Shown: in pieces, positions 34,801 through 47,453 of the stretch
Layout: the number at the start of each line of letters is the position of its first letter
Position numbering within the stretch: the stretch's first letter is position 1
NCBI GenBank assembly: GCA_013398615.1
Contig: VZSR01003022.1
Coordinates: forward strand, 1,533,037-1,597,036
DNA length: 64,000 bases
Origin: Brachypodius melanocephalos
Taxonomy: Eukaryota; Chordata; Aves; Passeriformes; Pycnonotidae
Direction: 5' to 3'
The notes under the pieces: generated by a model
Database searches by the model: none
What the model was told of the DNA's origin: nothing
The model's input: only the letters and a program-made list of their open reading frames with translations
Made by a program: the position numbers and the translations under genes

Positions 34801-37800
34801 GATATTCTCTTTTGGGGTTTAGTTTTTGGGGCGGTCTTGGGGTTTTTTGGTTTTTTTTCAAAAATGGTAGAACTCTCTCAGGTTACTTCCTAAAGAACTC
34901 CACCAGCTGCAGGCTATGCAGCTATAGAGCCTGACCCCACATGTCAGAAGGGTATGGGAAAGCCTAAGAGGAGATTAAAAACGCAACAGACACCTTAGAA
35001 AGGCTTTGGAAAGGCCAGGAAAAAAAAAAAAACCAAACCTTTCCAGGAATAGCAGTCCCTGAACTGTACAGAAGAAAAAGAAGCAGCAAAGTCTGGAGAA
35101 GCTCCAGATAGCGCAGCTCTGGAAATCTTAAGTCCCAATAAATCCATGAAGACACTCACAAGCTATGGGGAGACTGTGGAGTTCAACTGGACACCAGACA
35201 TTTCAAACACCAAGTTTTAGTGATCTCTCACTAAGAGAGATTAGTTCATTTTGTCACCTTTCCAGGTGAAACTGCAATGCTCTGGTACATCAGGTTCTCA
35301 AGAGGAGGCAACTCTGAGTCAAGAGACTTCCCAGCCAGCAGACAGAACACTCAAGAAGCAGCATGCTGTCAACCAGATGCCAAACAACATTCTCTGAGCT
35401 TGCCCATTTCCTAGCAAGTCGACCTAAATCCTCTAAGTGAACATCCAGGTATCACAGCACAAGAACACAAAGCTTTCCAGAAAACCAAAAATCTCATCTA
35501 CAGCCAAATTGTTTACATCTTGGTTTCAAGAGCAATGGGCAGCACAGCCCAGCCAGAAATCCTACCATGCACAACCACAGTCTCACCTCACCACATCACT
35601 GTTAGTGTGATCTGAATCTCCTTTTAGCAAAGGCAACCAGCTGCAAGCAGCTCTGTAAAGCTTCCACATAGATAACAGAGTAATCTAATTTTGTTTGTGA
35701 CCTAAATCCTACTTGGACACAGGACAGATGAGGTAAAAGGTGGGATGACTTCCAGTTGGTATAACAGGGTAGAATTTGAAGAGCTCACCCTAACCATGGC
35801 TTGTGTCCTTCAGCCTCTGCAATGTCTGCTGCAGGGAAAACAAAGTCAGCAGCTGTTAATCTGGTCTAAGTGACAAAGTCAGCCTGAACTCACAAGGGAC
35901 GTGGGCTAACCTGGCAGGTCTCCACAGCCTCGATTGCTCCCCAGCCTGCACAGGGTGGTAATCACACAGCCTCACTGACTTTGGCCAGGCATCAGCCATC
36001 AGTAAAACTCTGATCTCTTCTCTAGACTGCATCCTTTCAAGTATGAATTGTATCCCCCAACTACTATCTGTAATTCAGGCTCTATTCTGCCCTATCCTGT
36101 ACATGGCACATGTAAAATTATGTTTACGACTGTGCTGGATGCCCTACAGACAGGCAGGAAACATGTCATGCCTAGATGAAAATCTCTTTGCACTTCTCAA
36201 GAAGATTTGGTGGCAGCAGCTCCAGCTGAACCAAACAAGACACACCTCCTCCATCACATGCAGCCACAGAACCAGAACAGACCTTCCTTCCAAACCCCTG
36301 CCTCCCTTTCTGCTGCTCAACACAACATCTCAGCCAGAAGCAACAGGACACCCTGGAACGTTGGATCCAAACCAGAGAACCCCAAATTTCATGTGGAAAA
36401 TTAACCTCTCTGTATCTTCAGATCCACCCATCTGGACCAAGAGGGCCTGTCCAGGACAATCCCCAGCAGTGTGGAGGACACCCACGCTGTTCAGCTCCAC
36501 CAGGCTCAGAAGTGGCTCGGTGAACAGAAACACATTCTGCATCAGGAACACGTCTGGGCAAGGAGCTCTGAAATATCCAGTGCAAATCCAAAGTCTAGAA
36601 AAGGTTCCTAGCCTACTGAGGAAAAAGTCATTCCAGCATCTCAGGGAGGAAGGCAGGAGACAGAGATACATCAGCTGTGAGACAAACACTTGACAGAAGA
36701 CGTCAACATTGCTTTTGAGAACAGCCTCTGCTACAGACACATAAAGGACACGAGGACAATTTGCTGCATCCAAGCTCAGCCAGCCTCACCACAGAGAAAG
36801 CAACCAAGCTGACAGCATCCATCTCTTTCAAACAGAAATGGCCATGACAGCTTGCAGCCTCCCAAGAAAGCTTTAGCACAGACACATCACCATCAATTCT
36901 AGCACTTGAACAGATATCACATCCAACCCAAAACACCTGCAAGCCCTCGGACCTAGTAACACCATTAACCAGCCCAGGATGCAATCCCTGCCAACAACTG
37001 CAACTCCCAGAGAAAGAGCAGCACCTGTCTTGGACAGTGTTGACAATCACTTGCACAAACACGAAACTTAAGATGTGACAGACTAACAACAAAAGCTCTT
37101 CTGTGCTAGACAGGAGCCACTGTGATTTCCAGTGAATCCGAGAAATCCACACAGATAAACACAGAAAAGTCAAATCCCTACAGATGGCTGATGATGGGGA
37201 CTCACTAGCTGAGACTAAGTCCTTTATTTATGGACTAAGAAGATCAGAGAAATGAAAGAGCCCCAGAAGGGGCTCTGCAGAAAATCTTTACAAGAGTTTG
37301 AAGATGTGATGAGACACAGAAAGTGAGTATTTAAATATGAGCTCTATAACCAGTAATAATACACTATTTCAGAAAGGAGAGAGAAGGAAAGAGGAGGACT
37401 TGCTGGACAGGTCACTCAAGATATAAAGAATCATCTGAAGTACTCTATGAAATTTCTCTATATTGTAATTACCATCAATACCTCATCAGAAACACGTTCC
37501 TAACTTGCTAAAAGCTTGTTTGAAAATCCCCAGCATAAAGAAGCTCCCAGGAACAGAGCCCAGCAGGTATGTCCTGTGGAAGCTGAAGGCACTGAGCTCC
37601 AGGAGAGAGGCAGTGACATGCAGAGCCAAGCAGGAGCAGTCTATGACAGGGACACTCCAGAAAGCCCAGGCAGCAGGGAGGCTGCAGGTGCAGCTTCTGA
37701 GACACAACACTGAGAAAACTCCGGAGACCTTAGAGAACAAAAATGTGGGACATCTTTTGCATGCTTGCTGCATCTGCCACGGGGACCAGCTGCAGGGCAG

Positions 37801-38418
37801 CTCTGTCCAGCTAGATTGGTGGATCTGAGGATACAAAGCTGATCTTTTTGGTGCTGATATACCCTGGGATTTACTAGAGTCAGGAACAGCTCTGTGCCAC
37901 ACTTGCTCTCTGACTTTGGACAGGGATATCCTGGGGCTAAACTGGCTAGAAAACTCACTGAGACCTAATCTCTGCATAACTCCTCTAACATCTCCCTGTT
38001 GCTAAAATGATAATCCTCAACCTTTGTCTGTTTAGTGCTGAAAACAATTCTATCACAGTTATGGCCTTCACAAGTAACACAGAAAAAAGAAATTCTAACA
38101 AAAAGTAACAACCTGATTAAAGATATAGGAAAACCACAGTGACTCAATCTAGACATTAATTATAGGTCTATATAGCATTATCAGCTACAATATTCAATTC
38201 AATCAATTCTGGAAGGCATTAGCTCCAGTGTAAACCAAGAAGATCCCAATTTAACCTTTTCTTTAATTCTGGAAAAAAATCTATTACAGTGACTCAAACT
38301 AAGAGATTTAAACAATCTACAAATAACCGGACTAATCACATTGCATTTAACTAACACTGGGTGTTGGCTAATTCATTTAAAGTTGTTCCACTAGTTGTGC
38401 CATTGGCTTTATACTCAC

Positions 38419-38521
38419 ATGTGTGGATTTTGGAAAGGAACTCCAGAAGTATTTAGAGTAAATCTTGCTGTGGACTTGAAAGGTGGATTTGCAAAATTTA
38501 ACTTCAGCGCTTTGCGTTTAC
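38419..38521 (-). CDS. MAP2K4: MAP2K4 coding exon 2 (D-site docking motif)
   Basis: This 103-nt exon lies between a TCTCCCAG acceptor and a GTGAGT donor. It completes Gly30 and runs through the first two bases of Ile64. It encodes KRKALKLNFANPPFK, the basic-hydrophobic D-site by which MKK4 docks JNK and p38, followed by STARFTLNTSGVPFQNPH. The docking half matches mammals. The linker NTSGVPF differs from my memory of the human linker (NPNPTGV) at equal length. Phase 1 in and phase 2 out fit both neighbouring exons, so the exon is well supported despite being isolated by introns of 23.5 and 15.4 kb. Confidence 0.95.
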
Positions 38522-41212
38522 CTGGGAGACAACGAACATAAAGTAAACTTTTTGTCAGCACAAAATATTGAGAGCATCTGGAAACAAACAGAAAAAAAAT
38601 GACACATTGTAAGAAAAGGATTTTACATTTTACAACATTAGCAAATCACAGCTTGTGTTAGGACACGGGGATGGTGACACAGAGTCAGCTCTCATATCAA
38701 GGTCTTCCCCAGCTCATTCCAAGGCAGTTGCCAAAGCAAGGCATCCACAGCACCTCCTGTGACAGCTGGAGCACCTGGATCTGCTGCCAGGGCTCCAGCA
38801 ACCACAGCACCTCCAACCTCAGGGCTGAGCATCCTCCATGCACACCCATGGGCACAGAGGCCTGACCTGCCACACACAGCCTGGGCACACCACCAGACCT
38901 GAGTGGATGGCACTGGAGAGGGAAAGGGTATTTTGGGATGTCTTTCATGTGACACTCCAAGCACAGGATGGTTGTTGGGGCCCTTGATCCTCCTCAGGCT
39001 AGCAGCAAATGGAGATAACCAGGGAGGATGGATATCGGTGTGCTCCTTCTGCCAAGTGAGCTGCCAAGCAGAGACTGTCTGAAGGGTGACCAACCTCCCA
39101 CACATCTTTTGACTGCTTCCCTGAGGGCATCTCCCCTCTCACACAGAGAAAAACCAGACTGAATTCAAGATGCAAAGGGTCTGGAGGATGTGACACTGAT
39201 CCCTGAAACCTCCCCCGTTCATCAGCTCCCCCCGGGTCTGCACAGGCACAGGGGGTTGGTGGTGCTGGGTAGGAACCTGTGGAGAATGGCCACACAGCCC
39301 TTTGCTTGCATGTCCCATCACAGCAGCACCAATCTGCCCTCGGATGGGATCCAGGGATTTCTTTAATTATGCTTTGAATCTGTTTCATTCACAGCCCGGA
39401 AACCTCAGCCCTCTGTCAAGGGTGGTTACGTTGTGTTGTAAGGTTTTCCCTTTCTCACAGCAATGTTTATACAGCTCAAGAGAACATGAGACTTGAAGTG
39501 ACCCAAGACTAAAATTGACACAATTAACTACAAACCCTCATCAGAAAAATCTCCTCACAGCCTGCTCCTATTCTTACTATTTGTGAACTTTATACACCAA
39601 GTTTCTTCCTATTTTCACTCAGGGACAAAACTCTTTGTAACACAATTAAATATTGGTCTATTGATATCAATCTCGCTAGGTTTCTAAGGATAGTTTCAAT
39701 TATGCCAATCTACCATCTGAAGCTGGATTTTCTACAAACCCAACAAATACAGAAGCTTGCCCCTGGGAAGCAAACAGAATGGTTTGTTTCTGCTCAGCTG
39801 ATGAACAAGGAATGTGACCGGGAAAAACGAACATCCTGAGAAATGCCAGGAATTTCCATCCAGCACAGATCACATGGAAATGTACTGTAAGTGAAACAAC
39901 AGATTCAAATGAAGCGAAGTCTGAGGAGAGCCAAAGCAAACTGTGCTCCCCAGCAGCCTTCCACAGCTTCAGCTGTGCACTCCAAACCTTGAGTTTTGTC
40001 CTAAACAAGACCTTTGACTCCACTTCTCTATTCCTTGCAGACACATCGTTCTAACTGGAGGCAAAAGAGCCCCCTTAGATGCAGGAGTTTTGCTGTGATT
40101 TTGCTAGGCACAGGTTCATTACACACCACCCTGCCTCAGCACAACAAAGAGACTTGGGGGTTATGGTGCTTCTGGAATTCACTAATGCCCATCACCACCA
40201 AGGCTGTGTGACCAAAACTGCCCAAAAGCGTGCTGCAGAAATATCCACCCTTTATAAATTGTCTTTTAAAGGTTCTGCTAACTTAACACGTAATTCCAAT
40301 CATTAACTGTTATAACATCTACTTCTCTGAGAACTTTTACAGTAGAGATTATGGGACAGAGAATGATTTGGAAGAAACCAAAATTAACTCTGCAATACAT
40401 AACTTTTTCACAAATTAGGGTAATCCTCAAAACCAGACCTGAAATTATGAAGTTTCTTGACTTAGGGTCTTCCCAATTGTGACTACTGGGTTTGCTCAGC
40501 TGCATGTTAATGGTTATATCAAGCCCAGACCATATTTGAAAGCAGGATGGCCTGGACTTCAGCTAAGCCGAAGTAGCAAGTACTACCTTATGTTTTGAAG
40601 GAATTTAAACAGGATTGTATCCTATGTCGGAAAGATATTCTGCTCTTCAAGAAGAAAAACGACAGCCAAAAAGAGCTTTCTGGTTGTAAATAAGTTAATC
40701 TTTCCATAAAGATAGCAATCTTTATCACAAATCATCCCAGCCTTAAAGTTGTGGTGATGGTGTCCTCAAAATAATTTTTAAAAGGATGTCACCATTCTAC
40801 CACCAGGCCTGTGCATTGCACTGAGGTCCAGGGGTGATGCCTTGTGTCCCCAAATGCACAGCCCTTGGAATTCCATGGATCACAGCCAAAACAGACACTG
40901 GGAAAAGCACCTACACAACAGCCCCAGAAAAATCCAGGCTCACAGCAGCCCTTGTTCCTTGCTGCACTGGGGAATGGGTGCTAGGCCAAGGACAGAATTA
41001 TTTATGTGCTGCTATCCGTCACCAGAATTAATCCAAGCACTTGGCTCTGCAGTTAAGTTCTCATCACTGTGAGGCCCCTTTACCACCACCACAGCCAACC
41101 AGCCTTCAAACAACAAGAAACAGCTGTCTAGCAGGTCATATGCAGGCCAAAAGTATTCCTCCAGAGTTAGATTGTGTAGTACTATTTTTACTTCACCCAG
41201 GACATCTATGAT

Positions 41213-41790
41213 TTACAGAATCACAAAATCTTTAAGGTTAGAAAGACATCTAAGATCTTCAAGTCCAACCATCAGCCCAGCACCACCACCTTGTTCACCA
41301 TCAAACCATGGCCTCAAGCACCACATCCACATATTTTTACACTTCCAGGGATGGGACTCCACCATGCCCCTGGGCAGCCCCTTCCAATTCTTGACAACTG
41401 AAGAATTTTTGCCTAATATCCAACGTAAACCTCTCTTGGCACAGCTTGAGGCCATTCCTTCTCCTCCTGTCCCTGTTTCCTGGGAGCAGAGCCTGACCCC
41501 CTCTTCCTGCTCAGAGAGCTGTGCAGAGACAAAAGGTTCCCCCTGAGACTCCTTTTCTCCAGGCTGGGTCCCCTTCCCAGCTCCCTCAGCTGCCCCTGGA
41601 GTTCCGGAGCCTTCCCCAGCTGTGTTCCCTTCCCTGGACATGCTCCAGCCCCTCAAAGTTTGTCTTGTCATGAGGGATTCAAGGTGCCTCAGCAGTGCCC
41701 AGCACAGAGGGACTGTCACTCTCCTGGTCTTGCTGGACACACTGTGGCTGGTACAGGATATCCTTGGCCATCTCTTCAAGCCTCTGAGTC
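41213..41790 (-). mobile_element. CR1 LINE 3' portion, inverted
   Basis: The plus strand begins with acagaatcacaaaatcttta and continues with aagtccaaccatcagcccag, then cttctcctcctgtccctg and tttctccaggctgggtcccc, which is the reverse complement of a longer CR1 3' segment. It is the largest copy in the window at about 580 bp. An open frame of 188 codons runs along it but lies in what is mostly non-coding CR1 sequence. Confidence 0.8.
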
Positions 41791-42183
41791 ACCTCCTGTT
41801 GAGGAAAGCAATTCTAACTTCTTACTAGAATTTCCTCACCACCATTCCTGCATGCCACACCTCAAGAGCACTGCTTACCATGTTTAGGTTACACGGAACA
41901 AAATGTTCCCTTTTCAAGCAGTAAGATTTTCAAAACAGCAGTTTAATGGATTTTTTCAAGGTTTCTATCTTGCAAGGGTACAAACTGATCCCTGTCAAAA
42001 TGCTTTCCACTCGGTTCAACTCTGCAGGATCAACCTCTTGCTGCCACAGCCTGAGCACACATCACAGTGTTCAAGTAACAGTGCGCAGGTAAATATTCTC
42101 TCTGGTCAGATGCTGAAATCACTCTGTGGAGTGATGATACACCAGGAATCCAATCTGCACTCTCTTTCCTTACTGCAACCAGG

Positions 42184-42200
42184 AAAAAAAAAAAAAAAAA
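42184..42200 (+). repeat. A17 homopolymer
   Basis: Seventeen consecutive A followed by GAGAGA in intron 1. Confidence 0.75.
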
Positions 42201-45200
42201 GAGAGATACAACCACAGAAACACAAACTGTGATAGCAAACAGCAGGAAGGAGAGTCAATGGATCCATAATGAACTGTGAAATCTTTTTACCTCTCCCTTG
42301 TAATATTAAAACACAACAAAATGACAGAGGAAATGGGGAAGAACGGATTATTTACTTCCATTTGGAAACAGAGCTGAATGCTTGAGGTCATTTTCTTAAT
42401 AGAAAACTATCAGTTCTGATTTCTTCCAAGAGTAAAGGTAGTGCAAACACTAACGTGAGACAGGAAAAAAACGAAAACCAACACAGATCTCTGCTCTTCA
42501 AACAGCTTTAAATAACCAAACTGCTGTATCTTGTCTGCTAACAAAATGCCTGCTTTGATGTAGAGACAGCAAAGAACATTTACCTGCGTTCAGAGCTGCA
42601 GCCCTGCAGTTGTTGACATCCTGAATGCTCCCAGGATTTCCAGCTGGTTATTCCTACTGTTGCTAGAACAGCTCTGTCTGCCCACAGACCCTTCCAACCT
42701 ACCATCTTGCACTAACATCTCCTTACTTTCCAGTCTTGCTCATGGATCTACTCCAACACCAGCACAACTAATTTGAGACTAAAGAAGGTTTCCAGTCTTA
42801 CACTCAAGATAAACTATTTTTCAAGAAAAAACTAGTCAAATTTTGAAAAAAAAAAACCTGAAGAGCTTTAGCATATCATGCAGTTCTATTTGAGGAGTCT
42901 GGATGAAAGAAGAGGCCTTGGGCTTGACTGATTAGTTTTAAGAGCTGCAACTGCAGAAATTCACTTTAAAGAGTACAAATATTTTCAATGCATCTGTCTG
43001 TTACTGACGTTTTTAGTCCTTTTCAATGAAACCTTCAATTTCATATAATCTGAGAGTCAGCACTCAGATCTGAAATGATGATGTTGCACTGCAGGAGAGT
43101 AAACTCAGTATGCTCATTTTTAGGAGTCACCTCATTAGAAAGAGGATTTAGCCATAATTCACCCACAGCCTCAAGTGTGCTTCCAACTAGGGAGTACAAA
43201 CATCCAAGCCTAGAGCACCCAGGACTCTGGAAGGATTACTGGCCACTGCCTTCATGAACACATGCCACGGCAAAACAATCACACTAGACAATATTTTAAT
43301 GAGACATCTGCATGATTTGGGGCTGAGAGGCAGCTCACAGCTGCACCAACAGACACCCACCTCTGTGACTGGTAATGCAGGATATGGGCTACATCCAACA
43401 GCACTTCCAGCGTCTATAAATACCTCCACCATGACACTTGGTAAAGTAGGTTAAGCTTAGAGGGCAAGAAATTGCAATCGGATTAAGATTAGTTCCCTTA
43501 GACTGGAAACTCCCAGATGCAAAACCTGAGAATGAAGTCTCTGGACTCTCCAAAACCCACTGGTAACCTTTAATATTAACCCTGATGGTACCCCGCATGG
43601 AAACCCCATTTGTATACATTGGGTTAAAGTTCCCTGCCCAGAGGAGAGTGCAGCACTCATTTCAGACAGCAGCTTCCAGTCCGGACTGGGGTTCAGACAA
43701 TTTCTAGCTGGAGAGCAGCATTTAACACACGGCTCACAGCCATAGTCCAGTGCCAAGCCTGGTGAAACACTGCTGCAGAGAACCTGGAGGGTTCAATTGT
43801 CCACACAGGAGATGCTGCCAGACCAGGAGTCTGTGTGTGCTCTCACAGCAGCATTTTGCTTCACCCAAAATATTCCTGCAACCTGTGCTTGAGGCAGCCA
43901 TAGCATAACCCTGCAGAGCTGAGCCTGTCATGGAGCAGGTGTTTGTTGAATTTCCATCACTCTGTCCAGCACAGCAGCAGCACAGATCTCCCCATGAGCA
44001 CACAGCAGGTCTGAGTGTCCCCACTGGATCCACTCCCTGTCTGCAGGAGAGCAGATCCTCCATGCCACAAGGGATGTACACAACCCAGCACACCTCCACT
44101 ATGGCCAGGAGTGCCCTGCTGCCACGTCACAGCTCATCTCCCAGCACCTGGATTACTCTGCTTTCCAAGGACACGGACAGAGAAAAATGAACGAAAAATC
44201 ACATAGCAAGGAATAAAAAAACAAGAAAGAAAAGCTTATTTAAATGAACTTTGGTTCACTTTCATTACTTTGCTCAAACCTTTCCTCACGCTGAAATCCA
44301 GCGGAAACACTCAAAGGCCAGTTATTTCTCAACACCAAAATAACTTAATGAACACTCAGAGGCTCTGTTAAACATCACACCATGGCTCTGTGAACACCAG
44401 CTTTTGGGCTGATGTTTTTCTTACAAAAAAAAAACCCATCATGTGCACTCATAAAAATTCCAGCTTTGTACTGTCTTGTGAAGTATTCAGTATGAATTAG
44501 CAATACCCTGTAGCAGGACAAGCACAGGAAGGAACCCCTGATTCCCACTGCTGAGACATGTCAGGCATTGTCTAATGACTGATGTTTCCAACAGAATTTG
44601 CAGCTTTAATAGCTTGGCAGCATCAAACCCTCTCCAGAAAGACACACGGTGATGGCACTCTTGCCCAACATTGTCATTCAAGTGACAAAACACACGGAAT
44701 GCCAGCAATGAGCTGCTGCTCTGCTACAAGGAGTGAAGGCGGCAGGTACCAAACCCCTTGCATGGCTCCACTGAAGGCTGGAGTCAACCAGAGATTTGGG
44801 CACAGGGCTGCTGCCTTCAGTAGCTTGGACGATTGCTGGAGCTGCCTCCAACAGCTGGCTGCTCTCAACAGAGTTGTGGATATTTACTTATGTGGCAGAA
44901 ATCTTCACTTGCTTTTGAGTGAAGATAATACAGAAGTGTGACAACAAACTTCTTCCTGAAGGAAGAACTGCACAGATGGACACAACAACTCTGACTCCAA
45001 CAGCCAAGGGATCTGCAGCAAGACATTTCCACAGCAATGAACAACAGACTGGCTTTGGAACATCAGCTGATGCAACTCTAAACAAAGACTTTGCATCCTG
45101 TCAGCGAAGAGAGAACAGAACTAGGAAGACAAATAATATTTTAAATAAAGACCCTAACACAGCCACTCCTAATGAAAGCAAAGGCTGCAGAAAGTGAAAG

Positions 45201-47234
45201 TAGAGGAATGAGGAGCTGCAATCACATTACCTGCAGAGCAGAAAGCTGAGGGTTTTGTGGTTTTCCTTTTCTGTGTGGTTCCAGATGAGTAAAACCCCAG
45301 TGTTTCCAGTCAGGACAAACCCAAGCCTCTGCAGAGCTTGGCGCCAGCACACGGATCACAGTCAGGAGGTGAAACTTCTGTGGAGAGCTCTGGTCTCCTT
45401 CCACCATCCAGCTCAAAGGGTTCTGCTCCCCCAAAGGCGACATAAACTATTTCCACAGCACAGGAACTCCTGTTGCCTTTTCATTGCTACAGTTTTTACA
45501 ATTGAAAAAAGAGTAGTTTTTATTGCTTTGTATTTATCTTGCAGCACCATTAACAGGCCCTGACCATAGGACTAGGGTCTTGCTGTAATGAAATAACACT
45601 CAAAATGGACCTTCACATCAAAGTCTGGGAAATAAATTTCAAACTGTTTTGAGGTTTGCAATCCTGGTAGAAACAGAAAAAAAAGAGAAGAGTCCCTAAC
45701 CCTTTCATTTTCTTTATATGGTCTTGTCAGCAAAACATAAACGGGAAGGAACTACCCCTGGGAGCAGCCCTTCCCACAGACAAGGCAGAGCTGGGCACAG
45801 GCAGGAGCCCAACACACAGAAATGGAGGACAGCTTGGGCTGTGCCACGGGACAGGGACCTCAGCCACGGGAACTTCAGCACTGCATCCTGCTGCTCCACA
45901 GAGCTGCATCCCAGGGCACAGCAGAAGTTGCAAGCTAAAAGATGCTCTCTTTAGGCCAGCAGGAAGTCAGTTCCATTGCATATTTCCCCACTCATTTCAC
46001 CATTTATTAATACTCTGACTGCTTACTGTCAGGGTCTCCCAAATCTAGGTTAGCAGAACATGAACACATCTCATGCCTCACCTGACAGCACATAGTTTTG
46101 CTGAATTATTCACTAAGGCAAAGATGCCATCTGAACTGAGGCTTGTTGCTCTTCTCCCATGAAAAGGCTGTAGAGCACTGGGAATCAAATCCTGCCACTT
46201 CTCAATGGCTTACATGAGAAATTCAGACACCTGTGTTACATTCCTTTTATTTACAACAGGCAAAGGATCTGCAAAGCATCTCTCTCCAGTAAAACCTTTG
46301 ATCTTCCAGCACGGAGAACAGCAACTGCCTTTTCCTTCTCAGCACAAAATAACCCCCACCTTCAAATTAAAGGTGTTCTGGAGGAAAAGAAGTGGAGGCA
46401 CAGCAGAAAGCATCACTTAATGGGAGACAACAACAGGTATGTGCCAGCCTATGCCAGGTCCAGGCCAGACCCCTCCTGCCCTCTGTAAGTGCCACAAATT
46501 TCATCATCAACAATTACTAAGCACTGACTGAGTACTTTAAAAAAATAAAGACCCAATAGCTGCTGTCATTCTCATTAATAGCTGGTAAGCACGACCTATA
46601 AAAATTGCCCATGAAAGAGAAAGCTAAATGGGTAAATGCATTCACGCTATTGTCATCTCTTCCTTCAAAATACATGTGACATTTGCATGGAACATGCACA
46701 AAGGCAGTAAATACACTTCCAGCACTTTAACAAGTGGTTTAAAGAGAAAACTATAATTAAAATATACTCTAGGGGTAATTAAAGCAAACACACTGTCACT
46801 ATTTAGCAGTTAACAGTATTTTTAATGGAAAATACTTAACATCAACATTTCTCTTTGCTGTAAACTGCTTTTGCCAGGAACAAATGGGGTTTGTTCTGTC
46901 AAAAGAATTTTCTGAAGTGCTTTCCTAAGAGCTCACTTCTTAATCTGCCTGGTTAAAATCTAAAGGGGCAGCAAGGCATGGACACCTCTCAGCAGCTCTC
47001 TGGGCTGACACACGGTGCCCATCCTGCAGCACAGGCAGCTGCTCCAGCCATGGCTCTGCCCACTGGAAGATCCCAGATCCAGCCCTCACAGCTCAAAGGC
47101 TCCCCCCAGACCCACCCCACAGGCTGGACAAGGCCCCCTCCCCAGATGCCCCCTCTCCCATTACCCTGTATTAGGTTGAACTTCCTGACAAGGGGTCTCA
47201 CCTTTACCTGCATGGGTTTTAAACTAACAGAGTG

Positions 47235-47453
47235 CAAGGTTAGCCTGGACATGAAGAAGAAATGTTTTGCCATGAGAGTGGTGAGGCCCTGGCACAGGGT
47301 GCCCAGAGCAGCTGTGGCTGCCCCTGGATCCCTGAAGTGTCCAAGGCCAGGTTGGACACCCTGGGCTAATGGAAGGTGTCCCTGCCAATGGCAGGGGCGT
47401 GGAGTGAGATGGGCTTTAAGATCCCTTCCAACCCAAACCATTCTATGATTCAG
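47235..47453 (+). mobile_element. CR1 LINE 3' end with ATTCTATGATTC terminus
   Basis: From about ctggacatgaagaagaaatg through tggaaggtgtccctgccaat to ttccaacccaaaccattcta and the terminal attctatgattc. The intact terminal repeat and good match to the remembered consensus mark it as one of the younger copies here. This subtype is common in neoavian genomes. Confidence 0.85.

Larger units (their letters stand above)
23021..38418 (-). other. MAP2K4: MAP2K4 intron 2 (about 15.4 kb)
   Basis: It is bounded by GTGAGT and TTTTGACAG. It contains a CR1 3' fragment (about 30450-30697), an isolated CpG-dense patch (26640-26720), a T21 tract (27558-27578), an A17 tract (31833-31849), an AC/AT-rich patch near 31615-31650, and AT-rich segments at 25660-25930 and 28870-29015 that look like candidate non-coding elements. 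No coding exon was recognised inside. Confidence 0.85.

Noticed and set aside
35224..35246. Small inverted repeat (atctctc, five-base loop, gagagat)
   Set aside because: A seven-base stem is too short to support an RNA gene or terminator in a vertebrate intron.
36043..36693. 216-codon plus-strand open frame in intron 2
   Set aside because: No family resemblance to any protein or retroelement I know. It is low-complexity and Ser/Thr/Pro-rich without pattern, so treated as chance.
22521..38521. An avian counterpart of the mammalian intronic microRNA of MAP2K4 (miR-744)
   Set aside because: I recall miR-744 lying in a MAP2K4 intron in mammals, but saw no matching GC-rich hairpin while reading these introns. 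I could not run a hairpin search.
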